This document shows positions 1 through 7,896 of a stretch of 53,165 nucleotides of DNA, one piece after another. The DNA comes from CAYOBW01 sp964402115. Its GTDB lineage: Bacteria; Verrucomicrobiota; Kiritimatiellia; UBA8416; CAYOBW01. The notes under the pieces are model-generated. The model saw only the letters and a program-made list of their open reading frames with translations, did no database searches and was not told where the DNA came from. The position numbers and the translations under genes were made by a program. The first letter of the stretch is position 1, and every line of letters begins with the position of its first letter. The DNA is taken from contig CAYOBW010000015.1 of NCBI GenBank assembly GCA_964402115.1, forward strand, positions 1 to 53,165, written 5' to 3'.

Positions 1-233
1 GCCAGCGGGTCCACGACCACGCCGTTGCCGATCACGCACAGTTTCCCCTCGTGCAGGATGCCCGACGGAATCAAGTGCAACACGTACTTCTGGCTCCCTA
101 CTTCCACCGTGTGGCCGGCGTTGCTGCCGCCCTGGTAACGCACCACGACATCGGCATCCTGCGTCAGGACGTCGATGATCTTGCCCTTGCCCTCATCGCC
201 CCACTGGGCGCCTATCAGTACGGTGTTCGCCAT
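1..233 (-). CDS. purA: Adenylosuccinate synthetase, N-terminal part (cut by window edge)
   Basis: The protein would join IMP and aspartate using GTP, the first committed step of AMP synthesis in the cytoplasm. The frame begins at ATG 233 and reads MANTVLIGAQWGDEGKGKI, which carries the PurA signature GAQWGDEGKGK. It continues with the RYQGGSNAGHTV block and the HLIPSGILH block, all in the expected order for the first 77 residues. The rest lies left of the window. A purine-rich site (GAGGAGCGAG) precedes the start. It is separated from queC by 170 bases with a possible promoter, so it is probably transcribed on its own. I am confident of the family; the full length cannot be judged. Confidence 0.95.
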   Translation of the reverse strand, partial: MANTVLIGAQWGDEGKGKIIDVLTQDADVVVRYQGGSNAGHTVEVGSQKYVLHLIPSGILHEGKLCVIGNGVVVDPL

Positions 234-331
234 GCTGCTCGCTCCTCGTCAAAAAGCCCGTCCCACCCCTCCGCCCGGTTACGCGTGGTTCCCCGCCAGC
301 GGTGAACCGGCCAGCCCTGCCTTGCCCGCGC

Positions 332-337
332 ACTATA
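332..337 (-). promoter_or_regulatory. Possible -10 element of a purA promoter
   Basis: Read on the minus strand, the queC-purA gap contains TATAGT about 95 bases before the purA start, preceded by CGA. No convincing -35 hexamer lies 16-18 bases further upstream because that stretch is G-rich. This is a weak call based on one hexamer and position. Confidence 0.3.
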
Positions 338-403
338 TCGAAACCCCCCCGCGGCGGACAGAAGAAAACCGGCGAAACGCGCACACGCAGCGCGTCGGCC
401 TTT

Positions 404-1093
404 TCACGGCCTCACGCGCAACCCCTCCAGGGGGTCCGGCAAGCCCGCCGCCAGGAAAGCGGCAGCCCGTTCCACGCAGGTCGGACACGTGCCGCACGAC
501 CGCTCGCCGCCCCGGTAGCAGGACCAGGTACGCCCGAAATCAACGCCCACCGCGGCGCCCCGGCGCACAACGTCGGCCTTCGCAAGCCCGACGAACGGCG
601 CCTGCACCGTCACCGCCCGCCCGCGATTCAGCGCCAGCACGGCGTTCAACCGCTCCACGAACGCGGCGGTGCAGTCCCAGTAGCCGTACTCGTCCTGCGC
701 TTGGGCCCCGTACAGCACGTGGGTGGCGCCGCGCGCCTCGGCGTAAGCCCCGGCCAGCGCCAGCAGGACAAGGTTGCGGTTGGGCACGTACGTGGGCGGC
801 TGCCGCCGCCCGGCGGCATCGAGCGCGGCGAGGTCCGGCACGGCCAGCGTCGCGTCCGTCAACGCGGAAGCCCCCGCGACGAGCGTGCCGAACGCGGGGA
901 TTTCCACGACCTGGTGCTCCGCCACCCCCGCGGCGGCCGCCTGCCAGCGCGCCATCTCCAGTTCGCGGGCGTGCTTCTGCCCGTAGATCACGGTCAGCGC
1001 ATAGACCTCGGGCACCTGCCACTCACGCCGCACGACATGCAGGAGCGTGGACGAATCCAGCCCCCCCGACAGCAGAACCACGGCCTTCTCCAT
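404..1093 (-). CDS. queC: 7-cyano-7-deazaguanine synthase QueC
   Basis: QueC converts 7-carboxy-7-deazaguanine to preQ0 with ATP and ammonia, a step of queuosine (and DNA 7-deazaguanine) precursor synthesis. The 229-residue product has the PP-loop SGGLDSS at residues 9-15. It ends with the zinc-binding cluster CX7CX2CX2C in the segment CYRGGERSCGTCPTC. The length is normal for the family. It follows queE with a 26-base gap, so the two are almost certainly co-transcribed as queE-queC. No queD or queF is visible in the window, so the remaining steps must be encoded elsewhere. Confidence 0.96.
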   Translation of the reverse strand: MEKAVVLLSGGLDSSTLLHVVRREWQVPEVYALTVIYGQKHARELEMARWQAAAAGVAEHQVVEIPAFGTLVAGASALTDATLAVPDLAALDAAGRRQPPTYVPNRNLVLLALAGAYAEARGATHVLYGAQAQDEYGYWDCTAAFVERLNAVLALNRGRAVTVQAPFVGLAKADVVRRGAAVGVDFGRTWSCYRGGERSCGTCPTCVERAAAFLAAGLPDPLEGLRVRP

Positions 1094-1119
1094 CCGCCCC
1101 CGTCCCTTTCCCGTTGCCC

Positions 1120-1755
1120 TCAGGCCATCCCGATCAACTTGTGCAGCTGCACCTGCAGTCGCACCGGCAGGCCATCGGCCAGGATCCAGCGCCCCAGCTC
1201 GGCGGGGTCCAGAACGCCACTCACCGCGCCGAACGACACCGCCCGACAGCGCGCCACGAGACCATGCCGCCTGACCCGCTCAGCCGCCCACTCGTAATCG
1301 GCGCGGTCCCCGATGACGCACTTCACCTCGTCATGCGGCCGCAAGCGCGCCAGGTTGCGCTCGTCCATCCGCTCCGCTTCCCCGCTCCCGGGGCACTTCA
1401 AGTCCACGATGGCGATAACGCGCGCGGGGATGACGGCGATGTCCAGGCTGCCATTGGTCTCGACCAGAATCGTCTTGCCGGGCAGCGCCGCCAGGGCCGC
1501 CGCCAGGGCGCCGAACCCCGACTGCGCCAGCGGTTCCCCGCCGGTGATTTCCGCGAGCGGCGCCGGACTGACCGCGCAGGCGGCCGCCAAGTCCGTTACG
1601 TCGGCATCCTGGCCGGGCCCCCAGGCGCGGCGCGTGTCGCAGTAGCGGCAACGCAGGTTGCAGCCGGCCAGGCGCACGAACCAGCAGGGCCACCCGGCCC
1701 AGGTGGACTCGCCCTGGATGGAGGTGAAGATTTCGCAGACGGACACCGTGGACAT
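1120..1755 (-). CDS. queE: 7-carboxy-7-deazaguanine synthase QueE (radical SAM)
   Basis: QueE is the radical SAM enzyme that contracts 6-carboxytetrahydropterin to 7-carboxy-7-deazaguanine. The 211-residue product has the EIFTSIQGES start typical of QueE. Its cluster-binding motif is CX3CX2C at C32, C36 and C39 (GCNLRCRYCD), followed by the EITGGEPL block that contacts SAM. It lies upstream of queC in the same operon. No Shine-Dalgarno site is evident before ATG 1755. Instead a TACACT hexamer lies 6 bases upstream, so a leaderless transcript is possible. Family assignment is firm. Confidence 0.95.
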   Translation of the reverse strand: MSTVSVCEIFTSIQGESTWAGWPCWFVRLAGCNLRCRYCDTRRAWGPGQDADVTDLAAACAVSPAPLAEITGGEPLAQSGFGALAAALAALPGKTILVETNGSLDIAVIPARVIAIVDLKCPGSGEAERMDERNLARLRPHDEVKCVIGDRADYEWAAERVRRHGLVARCRAVSFGAVSGVLDPAELGRWILADGLPVRLQVQLHKLIGMA

Positions 1756-1761
1756 GCGCGC

Positions 1762-1767
1762 AGTGTA
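1762..1767 (-). promoter_or_regulatory. Possible -10 element directly before queE (leaderless start)
   Basis: On the minus strand TACACT ends 6 bases before the queE ATG, and no ribosome binding site is visible between them. A -10 element this close to the start would give a transcript beginning at or near the start codon. The -35 region is unremarkable. The call is tentative. Confidence 0.25.
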
Positions 1768-1920
1768 CGGCCTTTCGCCCGCGCGTGCGAACGCCTTTTT
1801 CCGGTCGCGTCCTGCCGACCAACGCTATCAGCCGCCCGACCGCAAGCGTCGCAGGCCCGGGAATTGGACGTCACGGCACCCAGGGCTGCATCGGGACCCG
1901 GCAGCCAGACGGGCAACGGA

Positions 1921-2499
1921 CTACGGCTTGGGTCCGGCGGCCCCGTTGGTTGTCGCGCGCGCAGGCTCGAAGCCGAGCGCCGCCGAGTTGATGCAGTAAC
2001 GCAACCCGGACGGCTGCGGGCCATCGGTGAAGACATGCCCCAGGTGAGCGCCACAGCTTTCGCACTGCACCTCGGTACGCACCATGCCATGGCTCGTGTC
2101 GCGCCGCTCGGCCAGCGGCGCATGCTCGCCCGGCTGCGAGAAACTCGGCCACCCGCAGCCGGCGTCGAACTTGCTTGCGGAGGCGAAGAGCGGCGCACCG
2201 CAGCAGACGCAGGTGTAGACACCTGTCGCCGTATGCCGATAGTACTCGCCCGAGAAGGGGCGCTCGGTGCCACGCTCACGGGTCACGCGGTACTGCTCCG
2301 GTGTCAGCTTCTGCCGCCACTCCGCTTCGCTCATATCCACGCGTTTCGTGCTCATGCCGATTGCATCCCCCTCGCTGTGCGCCGGCGGCGGCGGCGTTAC
2401 CGGCGCCCGGCGCGCCTCCGAGCAGGCTCCCAGCAGCGGCAAAGCCGCCAGCGCCGCCCGCATCCAGCCCCCGCCGCACCTGCTTCCATGCGCTTGCAT
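1921..2499 (-). CDS. msrB: Peptide-methionine (R)-S-oxide reductase MsrB, probable lipoprotein
   Basis: MsrB reduces the R-sulfoxide of oxidised methionine in proteins. The 192-residue product has a short hydrophobic leader ending in LPLLGAC, a lipobox that suggests export and membrane anchoring. The catalytic domain follows from about residue 50. It shows the zinc CXXC pairs (CVCC and CESC), the GCGWPSF block, HLGHVF and the catalytic cysteine in RYCINSAAL. ATG 2499 is chosen because AGGA lies 7 bases upstream; ATG 2463, directly before the hydrophobic stretch, is the alternative. It follows the sigma-54 activator gene by 9 bases and is probably the last gene of that operon. Exported MsrB points to periplasmic methionine repair. 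Confidence 0.9.
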   Translation of the reverse strand: MQAHGSRCGGGWMRAALAALPLLGACSEARRAPVTPPPPAHSEGDAIGMSTKRVDMSEAEWRQKLTPEQYRVTRERGTERPFSGEYYRHTATGVYTCVCCGAPLFASASKFDAGCGWPSFSQPGEHAPLAERRDTSHGMVRTEVQCESCGAHLGHVFTDGPQPSGLRYCINSAALGFEPARATTNGAAGPKP

Positions 2500-2508
2500 C
2501 TTACCGTC

Positions 2509-4230
2509 CTACAGTTCTTCCCGCGTCGTCCCCGGGAAACAGGCCTTCATCCGCCGGTACAGCGTGGCGCGACTGATCCCCAGCAACTCCGCAGCCTTGC
2601 CCCGCCGACCGCGCGCCGACCGCAACGCTTCCAGGATCCGCTCGCGCTCCACATCCACTGGATGGTCGTACCGCTCCGGCGCCTGCGCGGCGGCCTCCAG
2701 CGGTTCCGGCGGCAGGTCCTTGACCTCGATGGTACCGGTCTTGCAGCGGATCAGGGCGAAATCGATCGCATTGCGCAACTCACGCACGTTCCCCGGCCAG
2801 GCATAGGCCATCAGCACGCGCATCGCGGCATCCGAAACCCCCGCCACCGCCTTGCCCGTCGCCGTCCGCGACTTCGCCAGGAACGTGCTGGCCAGGGCCG
2901 GGATATCCGCGGCGCGCTTGCGCAGCGCCGGCAGTGCCACGCGCGCCACCCGGATTCGATACAGAAGATCAAGCCGGAAGCGACCCTGGCGGACTTCCGT
3001 CGCCAGGTCCTTGTTCGTCGCGGCCAGCACGCGCACATCGATCCGGCGCGGCAGCGTCTCCCCGATGCGGACAACTTCCCGCTCTTCCAGCACCCGCAGG
3101 ATGCGGGTCTGCACCGGCATGGGAATGTCACCGATTTCGTCGAGCAGGATCGTCCCGCCTTGCGCGGCTTCGAACAAGCCTTCCTGGTCGCGAATCGCGT
3201 CGGTGAACGCCCCCTTCCGGTGCCCGAAGAGCTCGCTGTTGATGAGCGTATCGCTGAGTCCGGCGCAATTGACCACGACAAACGGCCGGGCGTGCCGCGG
3301 GCTCAGCTGGTGGATGGCCCGCGCCACCAACTCCTTGCCCGTGCCGGTCTCGCCGTGAATGAGCACGGTCACGTCGATCGCGGCCACGTCGCGCACAAGC
3401 TGGAAAACCTCCTCCATGACAGGGGCGCGGCCCACAAGCCCGCAGAACTGTCCCTGCGCATCCAGTGCCTCCCGCAGCGCGTACAGCTCGGAGACATCGT
3501 GCAGGCAGAGCACCCGCCGGCCGTGCACAAGGTCGTCGTCGCGGATTTCGACTTCCATCCGGAAGCGGCGTCCCGGCGCCGCCACGGTCACGGGCACGCG
3601 CAGCCGCCCGGTCGCAGGCCGGCGCCACTGCTCCCGCATGCGCTCAACGCTTTCCGCATCGAAGGCCAGCGCCGTGTCCCACATCTGCCCGGAGGGCTCG
3701 CGGTCCGGCTCCGCCAGCAACCGCCGGCCGCCCTGGCTCAGGAAGACGAGCCGCCCGGTGGCATCGACGATAGCCGTATTGAGCCGCAACTGGTTGAGCA
3801 CGGCAGCCAGGTCGTCCTGCCGTCCCTGCATCTGGCGCAGCACGCGCTCCTGGGCCTCGCGCAACAGGTCCAGCTCGTGGGCGTACTGCTGCAACTCGGA
3901 GCGCTCGCGGGCCACGTCCGTGGCGTCAAGCAACAGAACCCAGTCGCACGCGCTCTCCGGGAAGAAGTACAGGTCCGCGTAAACGCCGCCAGCCAGCAAC
4001 ACCAGGGGGACCGTGAAGGGTGTTCCATCGGTGGGCAGCATCCCTTCCAGCACGTCCAGCCGGTCGGCGGCACGCATGCCGCCGCGCACACCGTCGAGCC
4101 CATAGCGCGAGAGCGCGCCGCCCACGGCGTCAAGGCAGCCGTCACGGCGCACCTGCAGGTAGGCGGGGAAGCGTCGGCTCACGCAGAGCTCGTCCAACCG
4201 CGCCTGCACGAACTGGGGCCATTCGGTCAT
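2509..4230 (-). CDS. Sigma-54-dependent transcriptional activator with two N-terminal PAS-like domains
   Basis: The 573-residue product should activate sigma-54 RNA polymerase at enhancer-bound promoters. Residues 1-120 look like a PAS-type sensor followed by a short helical linker, and residues 135-250 like a second PAS domain. The AAA+ domain starts near 263: Walker A GETGTGKE at 293-300, loop 1 GAFTDA at 340-345, Walker B ILLDE at 361-365 and the sensor segment FRLDLLYRI. A Fis-type helix-turn-helix lies in the last 45 residues (KAAELLGISRATLYRR). Loop 1 reads GAFTDA rather than GAFTGA; the essential threonine is kept. No receiver domain is present, so sensing is probably direct. ATG 4230 is chosen because upstream residues do not fit the family and would overlap the GTPase gene. 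Confidence 0.92.
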   Translation of the reverse strand: MTEWPQFVQARLDELCVSRRFPAYLQVRRDGCLDAVGGALSRYGLDGVRGGMRAADRLDVLEGMLPTDGTPFTVPLVLLAGGVYADLYFFPESACDWVLLLDATDVARERSELQQYAHELDLLREAQERVLRQMQGRQDDLAAVLNQLRLNTAIVDATGRLVFLSQGGRRLLAEPDREPSGQMWDTALAFDAESVERMREQWRRPATGRLRVPVTVAAPGRRFRMEVEIRDDDLVHGRRVLCLHDVSELYALREALDAQGQFCGLVGRAPVMEEVFQLVRDVAAIDVTVLIHGETGTGKELVARAIHQLSPRHARPFVVVNCAGLSDTLINSELFGHRKGAFTDAIRDQEGLFEAAQGGTILLDEIGDIPMPVQTRILRVLEEREVVRIGETLPRRIDVRVLAATNKDLATEVRQGRFRLDLLYRIRVARVALPALRKRAADIPALASTFLAKSRTATGKAVAGVSDAAMRVLMAYAWPGNVRELRNAIDFALIRCKTGTIEVKDLPPEPLEAAAQAPERYDHPVDVERERILEALRSARGRRGKAAELLGISRATLYRRMKACFPGTTREEL

Positions 4231-4264
4231 GTTGCGCACCTTCGCCGGGCGCCGATGGTTGATT

Positions 4265-4771
4265 TCACGGCCACGCCACAGCGCGCGCCAGCATGGTGAA
4301 CGCCGCTTCGACGCCCTGACCGCTCTTCGCACTCGTCCTGAGCCACCTCAGACCCTCGCCTGCGAGGCGGGCCAGCTCCGCCTCATCGAGGGCCCATTCA
4401 GCGGTCAGGTCGGACTTGTTCAACAGCATGACGCACGGTACGTCGCCCAGCAGATCGAAGGCGCGCCGCCTCAAGTCCAGCGCTGTCTGCAGCGTCGCCG
4501 GGCGCGTGCCGTCCACAACCAGCAGGCACCCGGCCGCCCCGCGCAGGTAGTGCAGGGAAACGCCCTGGACACTGTCTTCGCCGTGGATATCCCAGACCAG
4601 CAGCGAAATCTCGCGACCATCGAGCGTGAGATCCTTCTTGTCCACCTTCACGCCGACCGTCGTGTGGTACTTCTCGGAGAAAAGGCTTTGCACGAAGCGC
4701 AGCACCAGGCTGGTCTTCCCCACGGAGAACGCGCCGAGCAGGCAAATCTTGCGCTTGATTGTCACCGCCAC
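4265..4771 (-). CDS. Ras/Rab-like small GTPase
   Basis: The product (about 168 residues) is a bacterial Ras-superfamily GTPase. The five G motifs are visible: G1 GAFSVGKT, G2 threonine in YHTTVGVKV, G3 WDIHGED, G4 NKSD and G5 TSAK. At the position of Ras Gln61 the sequence has Glu (DIHGED), so GTP hydrolysis may be slow or need a partner. I recall the same GED form in related bacterial proteins. Start choice is open: GTG 4771 has GGAAGG 5 bases upstream, GTG 4765 is also possible, and GTG 4834 would overlap the UroD-family stop as GTGA. Its place between a UroD-family enzyme and a sigma-54 activator suggests a signalling role. This is inference. Confidence 0.85.
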   Translation of the reverse strand: MAVTIKRKICLLGAFSVGKTSLVLRFVQSLFSEKYHTTVGVKVDKKDLTLDGREISLLVWDIHGEDSVQGVSLHYLRGAAGCLLVVDGTRPATLQTALDLRRRAFDLLGDVPCVMLLNKSDLTAEWALDEAELARLAGEGLRWLRTSAKSGQGVEAAFTMLARAVAWP

Positions 4772-4830
4772 ACCGACCTTCCGCACGCGCACCAATGCGC
4801 GCGCCCCTCCACGACAACCGAACGTTCCCG

Positions 4831-6078
4831 TCACCCGCCGAAAGCCTCAAGGGCCTCGAACATCGCCACGACATTCGCCGGGGGCACCTCGGGCAGGATG
4901 TTGTGCACCGTGTTGAATACGAACCCCCCGCCGGGGGAGAGGATTTCAAGGCGCTCCAGAACATGCCGACGCACCTCGGCGGGACTGGCCCGGTTGAGTA
5001 CGGCGCGCGTGTCGCAGCCCCCGCCCCAGAACGTGATCTCGCGGCCGAATTCGCGCTTCAGCCGAACGGGGTCCATGTCGCGGCAGTTCGTCTGCAGCGG
5101 GTTCAGCACGTCGTAGCCGGCCTCGATCAAATCCGGCAACAGGTCGTAGATGGAACCGCACGAGTGCAGGAAGGTCTTCATGCCCGAGTGCCGATGGACG
5201 TACGCGCACAGTTGGGCGTGACGCGGTTTGAAAATCCGCCGGTAGATTTCCGGAGCCATGAACGGCCCGCTATCCATGCCGAGATCGTCGCCGAAGCGCA
5301 GGATGTCGCACACGTCACCCACGGCCGCGCAGACCCGCTCGAGCGTGGCGAGATGGGAGGCCAGCAGTGCGTCCATCAGGCGCTCGACGTTAGCCTCGTC
5401 GATGTAAATGTCCATGAGGAAGTTGTCCATGCGGCGCAGGAACGTTCCCCATTCAAACAAGTTGCACCCGCAGACGATCATGAGCGCGCGATCGGTGGAC
5501 TGTCGCAAAGCCAAGGCGCGTTCCCGCAGCGACCGCCAGAAATCAGGCTGCCCGGCATGGTCCCAGGGGCTGTGCACCAAAGCCGACCACAGCACCCTCC
5601 CCATCGCCTGCGGCAAGTCCCGGAAGTCCGCGGGATAGCCATCCACCCAGGGGTAACAGGCGGCGTCGAAGAAAGCGCCGCCAGCCGGCATGTGGGCTAC
5701 GTCAACGCCCTCGCGGTTGCGCGCCAGCCAAGAACCGTCAGGCAGAAGCTCCGGACGAAACCACGTGGGGTACTCGGCGGTTTGCCCGTCGGCCAGCGTC
5801 ATGGGATACCAGTCCCCGTCGGCTGTGTTGAACGTACGTCCGACATCGACGACGTCGATTCGGAAACGATCCAGAACGGGATCTTCGGGCTGAGCCAGCT
5901 GCTGCACGACGTCGTACACACGGGTGTGGCCGCCAGCCATGCCCAGATGGCGTTTCAGATTGCCATAGGCCATCGCCGAGATGCCGGAACTCGGCGTGGC
6001 GCCCAGGTCCACGGGAACGCGGTCCGGTTCCCGGTGTGCGATGGCGGCCAGTACTCGCTCGCGACTCGTCATGGTCAT
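4831..6078 (-). CDS. Uroporphyrinogen decarboxylase (URO-D) family protein, likely methyltransferase-like
   Basis: The 415-residue product belongs to the URO-D superfamily, which includes heme-pathway decarboxylases and zinc-dependent corrinoid methyltransferases. The start (SRERVLAAIAHREPDRVP) is typical of the branch not used for heme. A probable zinc site is H305-x-C307 in FLHSCGSI with a later cysteine at C355 in GGGCD. No corrinoid protein gene is nearby and the substrate cannot be inferred. ATG 6078 is preceded by GGAGG at a good distance and by a TTGAAA-17-TATCCT promoter, so it is the first gene of the operon that continues with the GTPase, the sigma-54 activator and msrB. Confidence 0.85.
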   Translation of the reverse strand: MTMTSRERVLAAIAHREPDRVPVDLGATPSSGISAMAYGNLKRHLGMAGGHTRVYDVVQQLAQPEDPVLDRFRIDVVDVGRTFNTADGDWYPMTLADGQTAEYPTWFRPELLPDGSWLARNREGVDVAHMPAGGAFFDAACYPWVDGYPADFRDLPQAMGRVLWSALVHSPWDHAGQPDFWRSLRERALALRQSTDRALMIVCGCNLFEWGTFLRRMDNFLMDIYIDEANVERLMDALLASHLATLERVCAAVGDVCDILRFGDDLGMDSGPFMAPEIYRRIFKPRHAQLCAYVHRHSGMKTFLHSCGSIYDLLPDLIEAGYDVLNPLQTNCRDMDPVRLKREFGREITFWGGGCDTRAVLNRASPAEVRRHVLERLEILSPGGGFVFNTVHNILPEVPPANVVAMFEALEAFGG

Positions 6079-6134
6079 CTGCGCGCCTCCGTTCGTCCGG
6101 GATTCCGTCCGGTCACATGAACCACCGGCGACGC

Positions 6135-6163
6135 AGGATAGCGCCAGCCCCACCCGATTTCAA
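6135..6163 (-). promoter_or_regulatory. Sigma-70-type promoter of the URO-D/GTPase/activator/msrB operon
   Basis: On the minus strand TTGAAA (6163-6158) and TATCCT (6140-6135) are separated by exactly 17 bases. The predicted transcript start is near 6128, about 50 bases before the URO-D-family ATG. Both hexamers are close to consensus, unusual for this GC-rich sequence. Confidence 0.65.
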
Positions 6164-6176
6164 CATCGTAAACAGC

Positions 6177-6210
6177 ACGGCGGGCGCCTCGCGTAAGTGG
6201 CGCCCGCCGT
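6177..6210 (-). terminator. Hairpin terminator after the PDZ-protein gene
   Basis: A perfect 12-bp stem (ACGGCGGGCGCC and its complement) encloses a 10-base loop. It lies 66 bases after the PDZ gene stop and immediately upstream of the next promoter. Only a weak T-rich tail (GCTGTTTACG) follows on the minus strand, so it may act as an imperfect intrinsic terminator or an mRNA 3'-end stabiliser. Confidence 0.6.
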
Positions 6211-6276
6211 CTGACTCCGGTCGCGCCTGCCCAGGCCGGGAAGCCAGGCAGCCGCTCCGTCGTCTGAGCCGGTTCT

Positions 6277-7191
6277 TCAGATCCGGTCCTTGTCGTTCAG
6301 TCGAATACGCACGTCTCCTTTCTGCGGGGACTTGCCCCCGACTTCCACCTGCACGTTCTGCTCCATGTCCTGCAGCTTCGCCCGCACCGCCTCCGGCAGG
6401 TCCTTCCGCTGCGCATCCGTATCGACCGGCCCATCATGCAGGACCTTGCCGTCACGCTCGGCCTTCAGATGCTTGGCGCCATCCTCGATGGTGAGCGTCA
6501 TGCGCAAGTCGCCCTCCTGCACGGAGACCACCGACTTGGCATGCACAGACCCCTGAACCCGCGGCTCAACCTTGCCGGGCGGATCCTCCTGCTCGTCCTC
6601 AGCCCCGCCCCACGGACCGGCCGACCCCCAGCGTTTGCCCGCACTGCGCCGGTTCCAGCCGCGCGTCATTGCGTCGATTTGAGCCTGCAGGTCCTGCAGC
6701 TGCGCCTCCATGTCCGGCGGCAGCGCACCCCAGCCGGCACGCCCCTGCGGTCCGTGGAACGCGAAAGCATCGTCTCGCTCGTCGCGCCTGCCGGGCAGCC
6801 TCAGGCGGGGAGCTTCCGGCACACGTTCCGGCGCCGCCCCAAGCTTCACGGTAACCGTCCGCGCCTCACCCTTGCGCAACAGCTTGACCTTTACCTCATC
6901 GCCAGCCTTGTGCAACGACCGCACAACGGCTGCCAGTTGTTCATGGTTGACCAGCGTCTGACCGTCCAGTTCCTGCAAAACGTCCTGGGTTTCCAGCAGA
7001 CCAGCCGACGGACCCTTGTCGTCCACCATGTCCACCTGCAAGCCCACGCCCTCAGGCAGGCCCAGGTACGTCGCCAACCCCGGTTCGACTGGCACCGTGG
7101 CGACACCCAGATAGCCCGGATCCCGTCCGGCTGCGCCGGCCGCCGCGACCAGCAGGACACTCGACAACCCCGCCATAACCAGTTTCCGCAT
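6277..7191 (-). CDS. Secreted PDZ-domain protein
   Basis: The 304-residue product has a Sec signal peptide (MRKLVMAG, a hydrophobic run, then AGAAG). A PDZ domain at about residues 25-115 includes GYLGV, the QVDMV/GPSAGLLETQDVLQELDGQTL segment and a final KLLRKGEARTVTVKLG strand. No trypsin-like protease domain follows. The rest is a charged, Gly/Arg-rich low-complexity stretch and a C-terminal beta-rich segment of about 90 residues that resembles nothing I recognise. The PDZ form is like the second PDZ of DegP/HtrA-type proteins. ATG 7191 is chosen for its GGGAGG site 5 bases upstream and the signal peptide. It may act as a periplasmic binding or scaffold protein. Confidence 0.75.
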   Translation of the reverse strand: MRKLVMAGLSSVLLVAAAGAAGRDPGYLGVATVPVEPGLATYLGLPEGVGLQVDMVDDKGPSAGLLETQDVLQELDGQTLVNHEQLAAVVRSLHKAGDEVKVKLLRKGEARTVTVKLGAAPERVPEAPRLRLPGRRDERDDAFAFHGPQGRAGWGALPPDMEAQLQDLQAQIDAMTRGWNRRSAGKRWGSAGPWGGAEDEQEDPPGKVEPRVQGSVHAKSVVSVQEGDLRMTLTIEDGAKHLKAERDGKVLHDGPVDTDAQRKDLPEAVRAKLQDMEQNVQVEVGGKSPQKGDVRIRLNDKDRI

Positions 7192-7393
7192 AACGCCTCC
7201 CTTCAGCGTCTGCCGTCCCGTCACAACCACCTGTCGGCGGAACATCCGACGCGCTCTGCCACACATAACGACCATGGCCGGGAGTCGTCACACGCCGAAA
7301 GTCCCAGCCAAGGCCACCGGAATGAAAGCAGGAGGCCCGGCAGGAAGGGGGTCAACGGCAAGCAGGCGAGCGGAGCACCGTCGGGCGCTGGGA

Positions 7394-7888
7394 CTAGTTC
7401 TCGAAGGCAAGCGATTCGAACTCGACCGCTTTCTCGCCGCTCGTCTCGAAGCGCAGACTGCTGGAGCCGGTTTCCTTTGCTACAGCCTGAAAACGCAAAC
7501 GAACCCTGCGACCGGCGATCGAGTCCGGCTTTGCATCCTTGCCAATGAGCGCATCGACGAGCGGGCGGGCGGTCTTACCGCTCAGCGGAATGGAGTTCAG
7601 GGTTTTGTCCTCGGCCTGCCCCTTATCGGGCACAAACGTAAACGTGGTCCCGCTCCCCTTGAGCACGCCGACAAGATCCCAAGCCTTCGGCGTGTTCGCG
7701 ATCTCCTCTTCCTTGCGGTGCGCTTCCTTCTTCTTTTCGGAACGCGCCTTGGCCTCTTGAATGGATTTGCGCATCCGGTTCGCGGCAGAATTCTTGTTAT
7801 TGTTATTGCTCGCGGCCATGCCTTCAGCCGAAACCACGGTCAGCACAGCCAAGACAGCGGGGATGATTTGACTGAAACGAGCTTTCAT
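7394..7888 (-). CDS. Secreted hypothetical protein, Asn/Lys-rich N-terminus
   Basis: The 164-residue product starts with a signal peptide (MKARFSQIIPAVLAVLTVVS) with cleavage probably near AEGMAAS. A low-complexity NNNNKN segment and a strongly charged helix rich in Lys/Glu (residues about 35-65) follow. Residues 70-164 look like a small beta-rich domain (WDLVGVLKGSGTTFTFVP). I do not recognise the family. The gene is 8 bases after the lipoprotein gene and probably shares its transcript. Lower GC codon use in the leader (AAT/AAC run) is local. A cell-envelope role is likely but unproven. Confidence 0.6.
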   Translation of the reverse strand: MKARFSQIIPAVLAVLTVVSAEGMAASNNNNKNSAANRMRKSIQEAKARSEKKKEAHRKEEEIANTPKAWDLVGVLKGSGTTFTFVPDKGQAEDKTLNSIPLSGKTARPLVDALIGKDAKPDSIAGRRVRLRFQAVAKETGSSSLRFETSGEKAVEFESLAFEN

Positions 7889-7896
7889 GTGTCGTC

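Noticed and set aside
1756..1920. preQ1 riboswitch before queE
   Set aside because: No preQ1 aptamer stem followed by an A-rich tail was found in the 165-base gap.
175..4299. Plus-strand open frame of 1374 codons
   Set aside because: Antisense to queC, queE, msrB, the sigma-54 activator and part of the GTPase. The translation is Arg/Pro/Ala/His-rich low complexity, as expected from the complement of GC-rich genes.
7300..7395. 9-bp inverted repeat (AGTCCCAGC and complement) 78 bases apart
   Set aside because: The right arm overlaps the stop of the secreted hypothetical gene. With this spacing and without a second feature it is no more than expected by chance in a window of this size.
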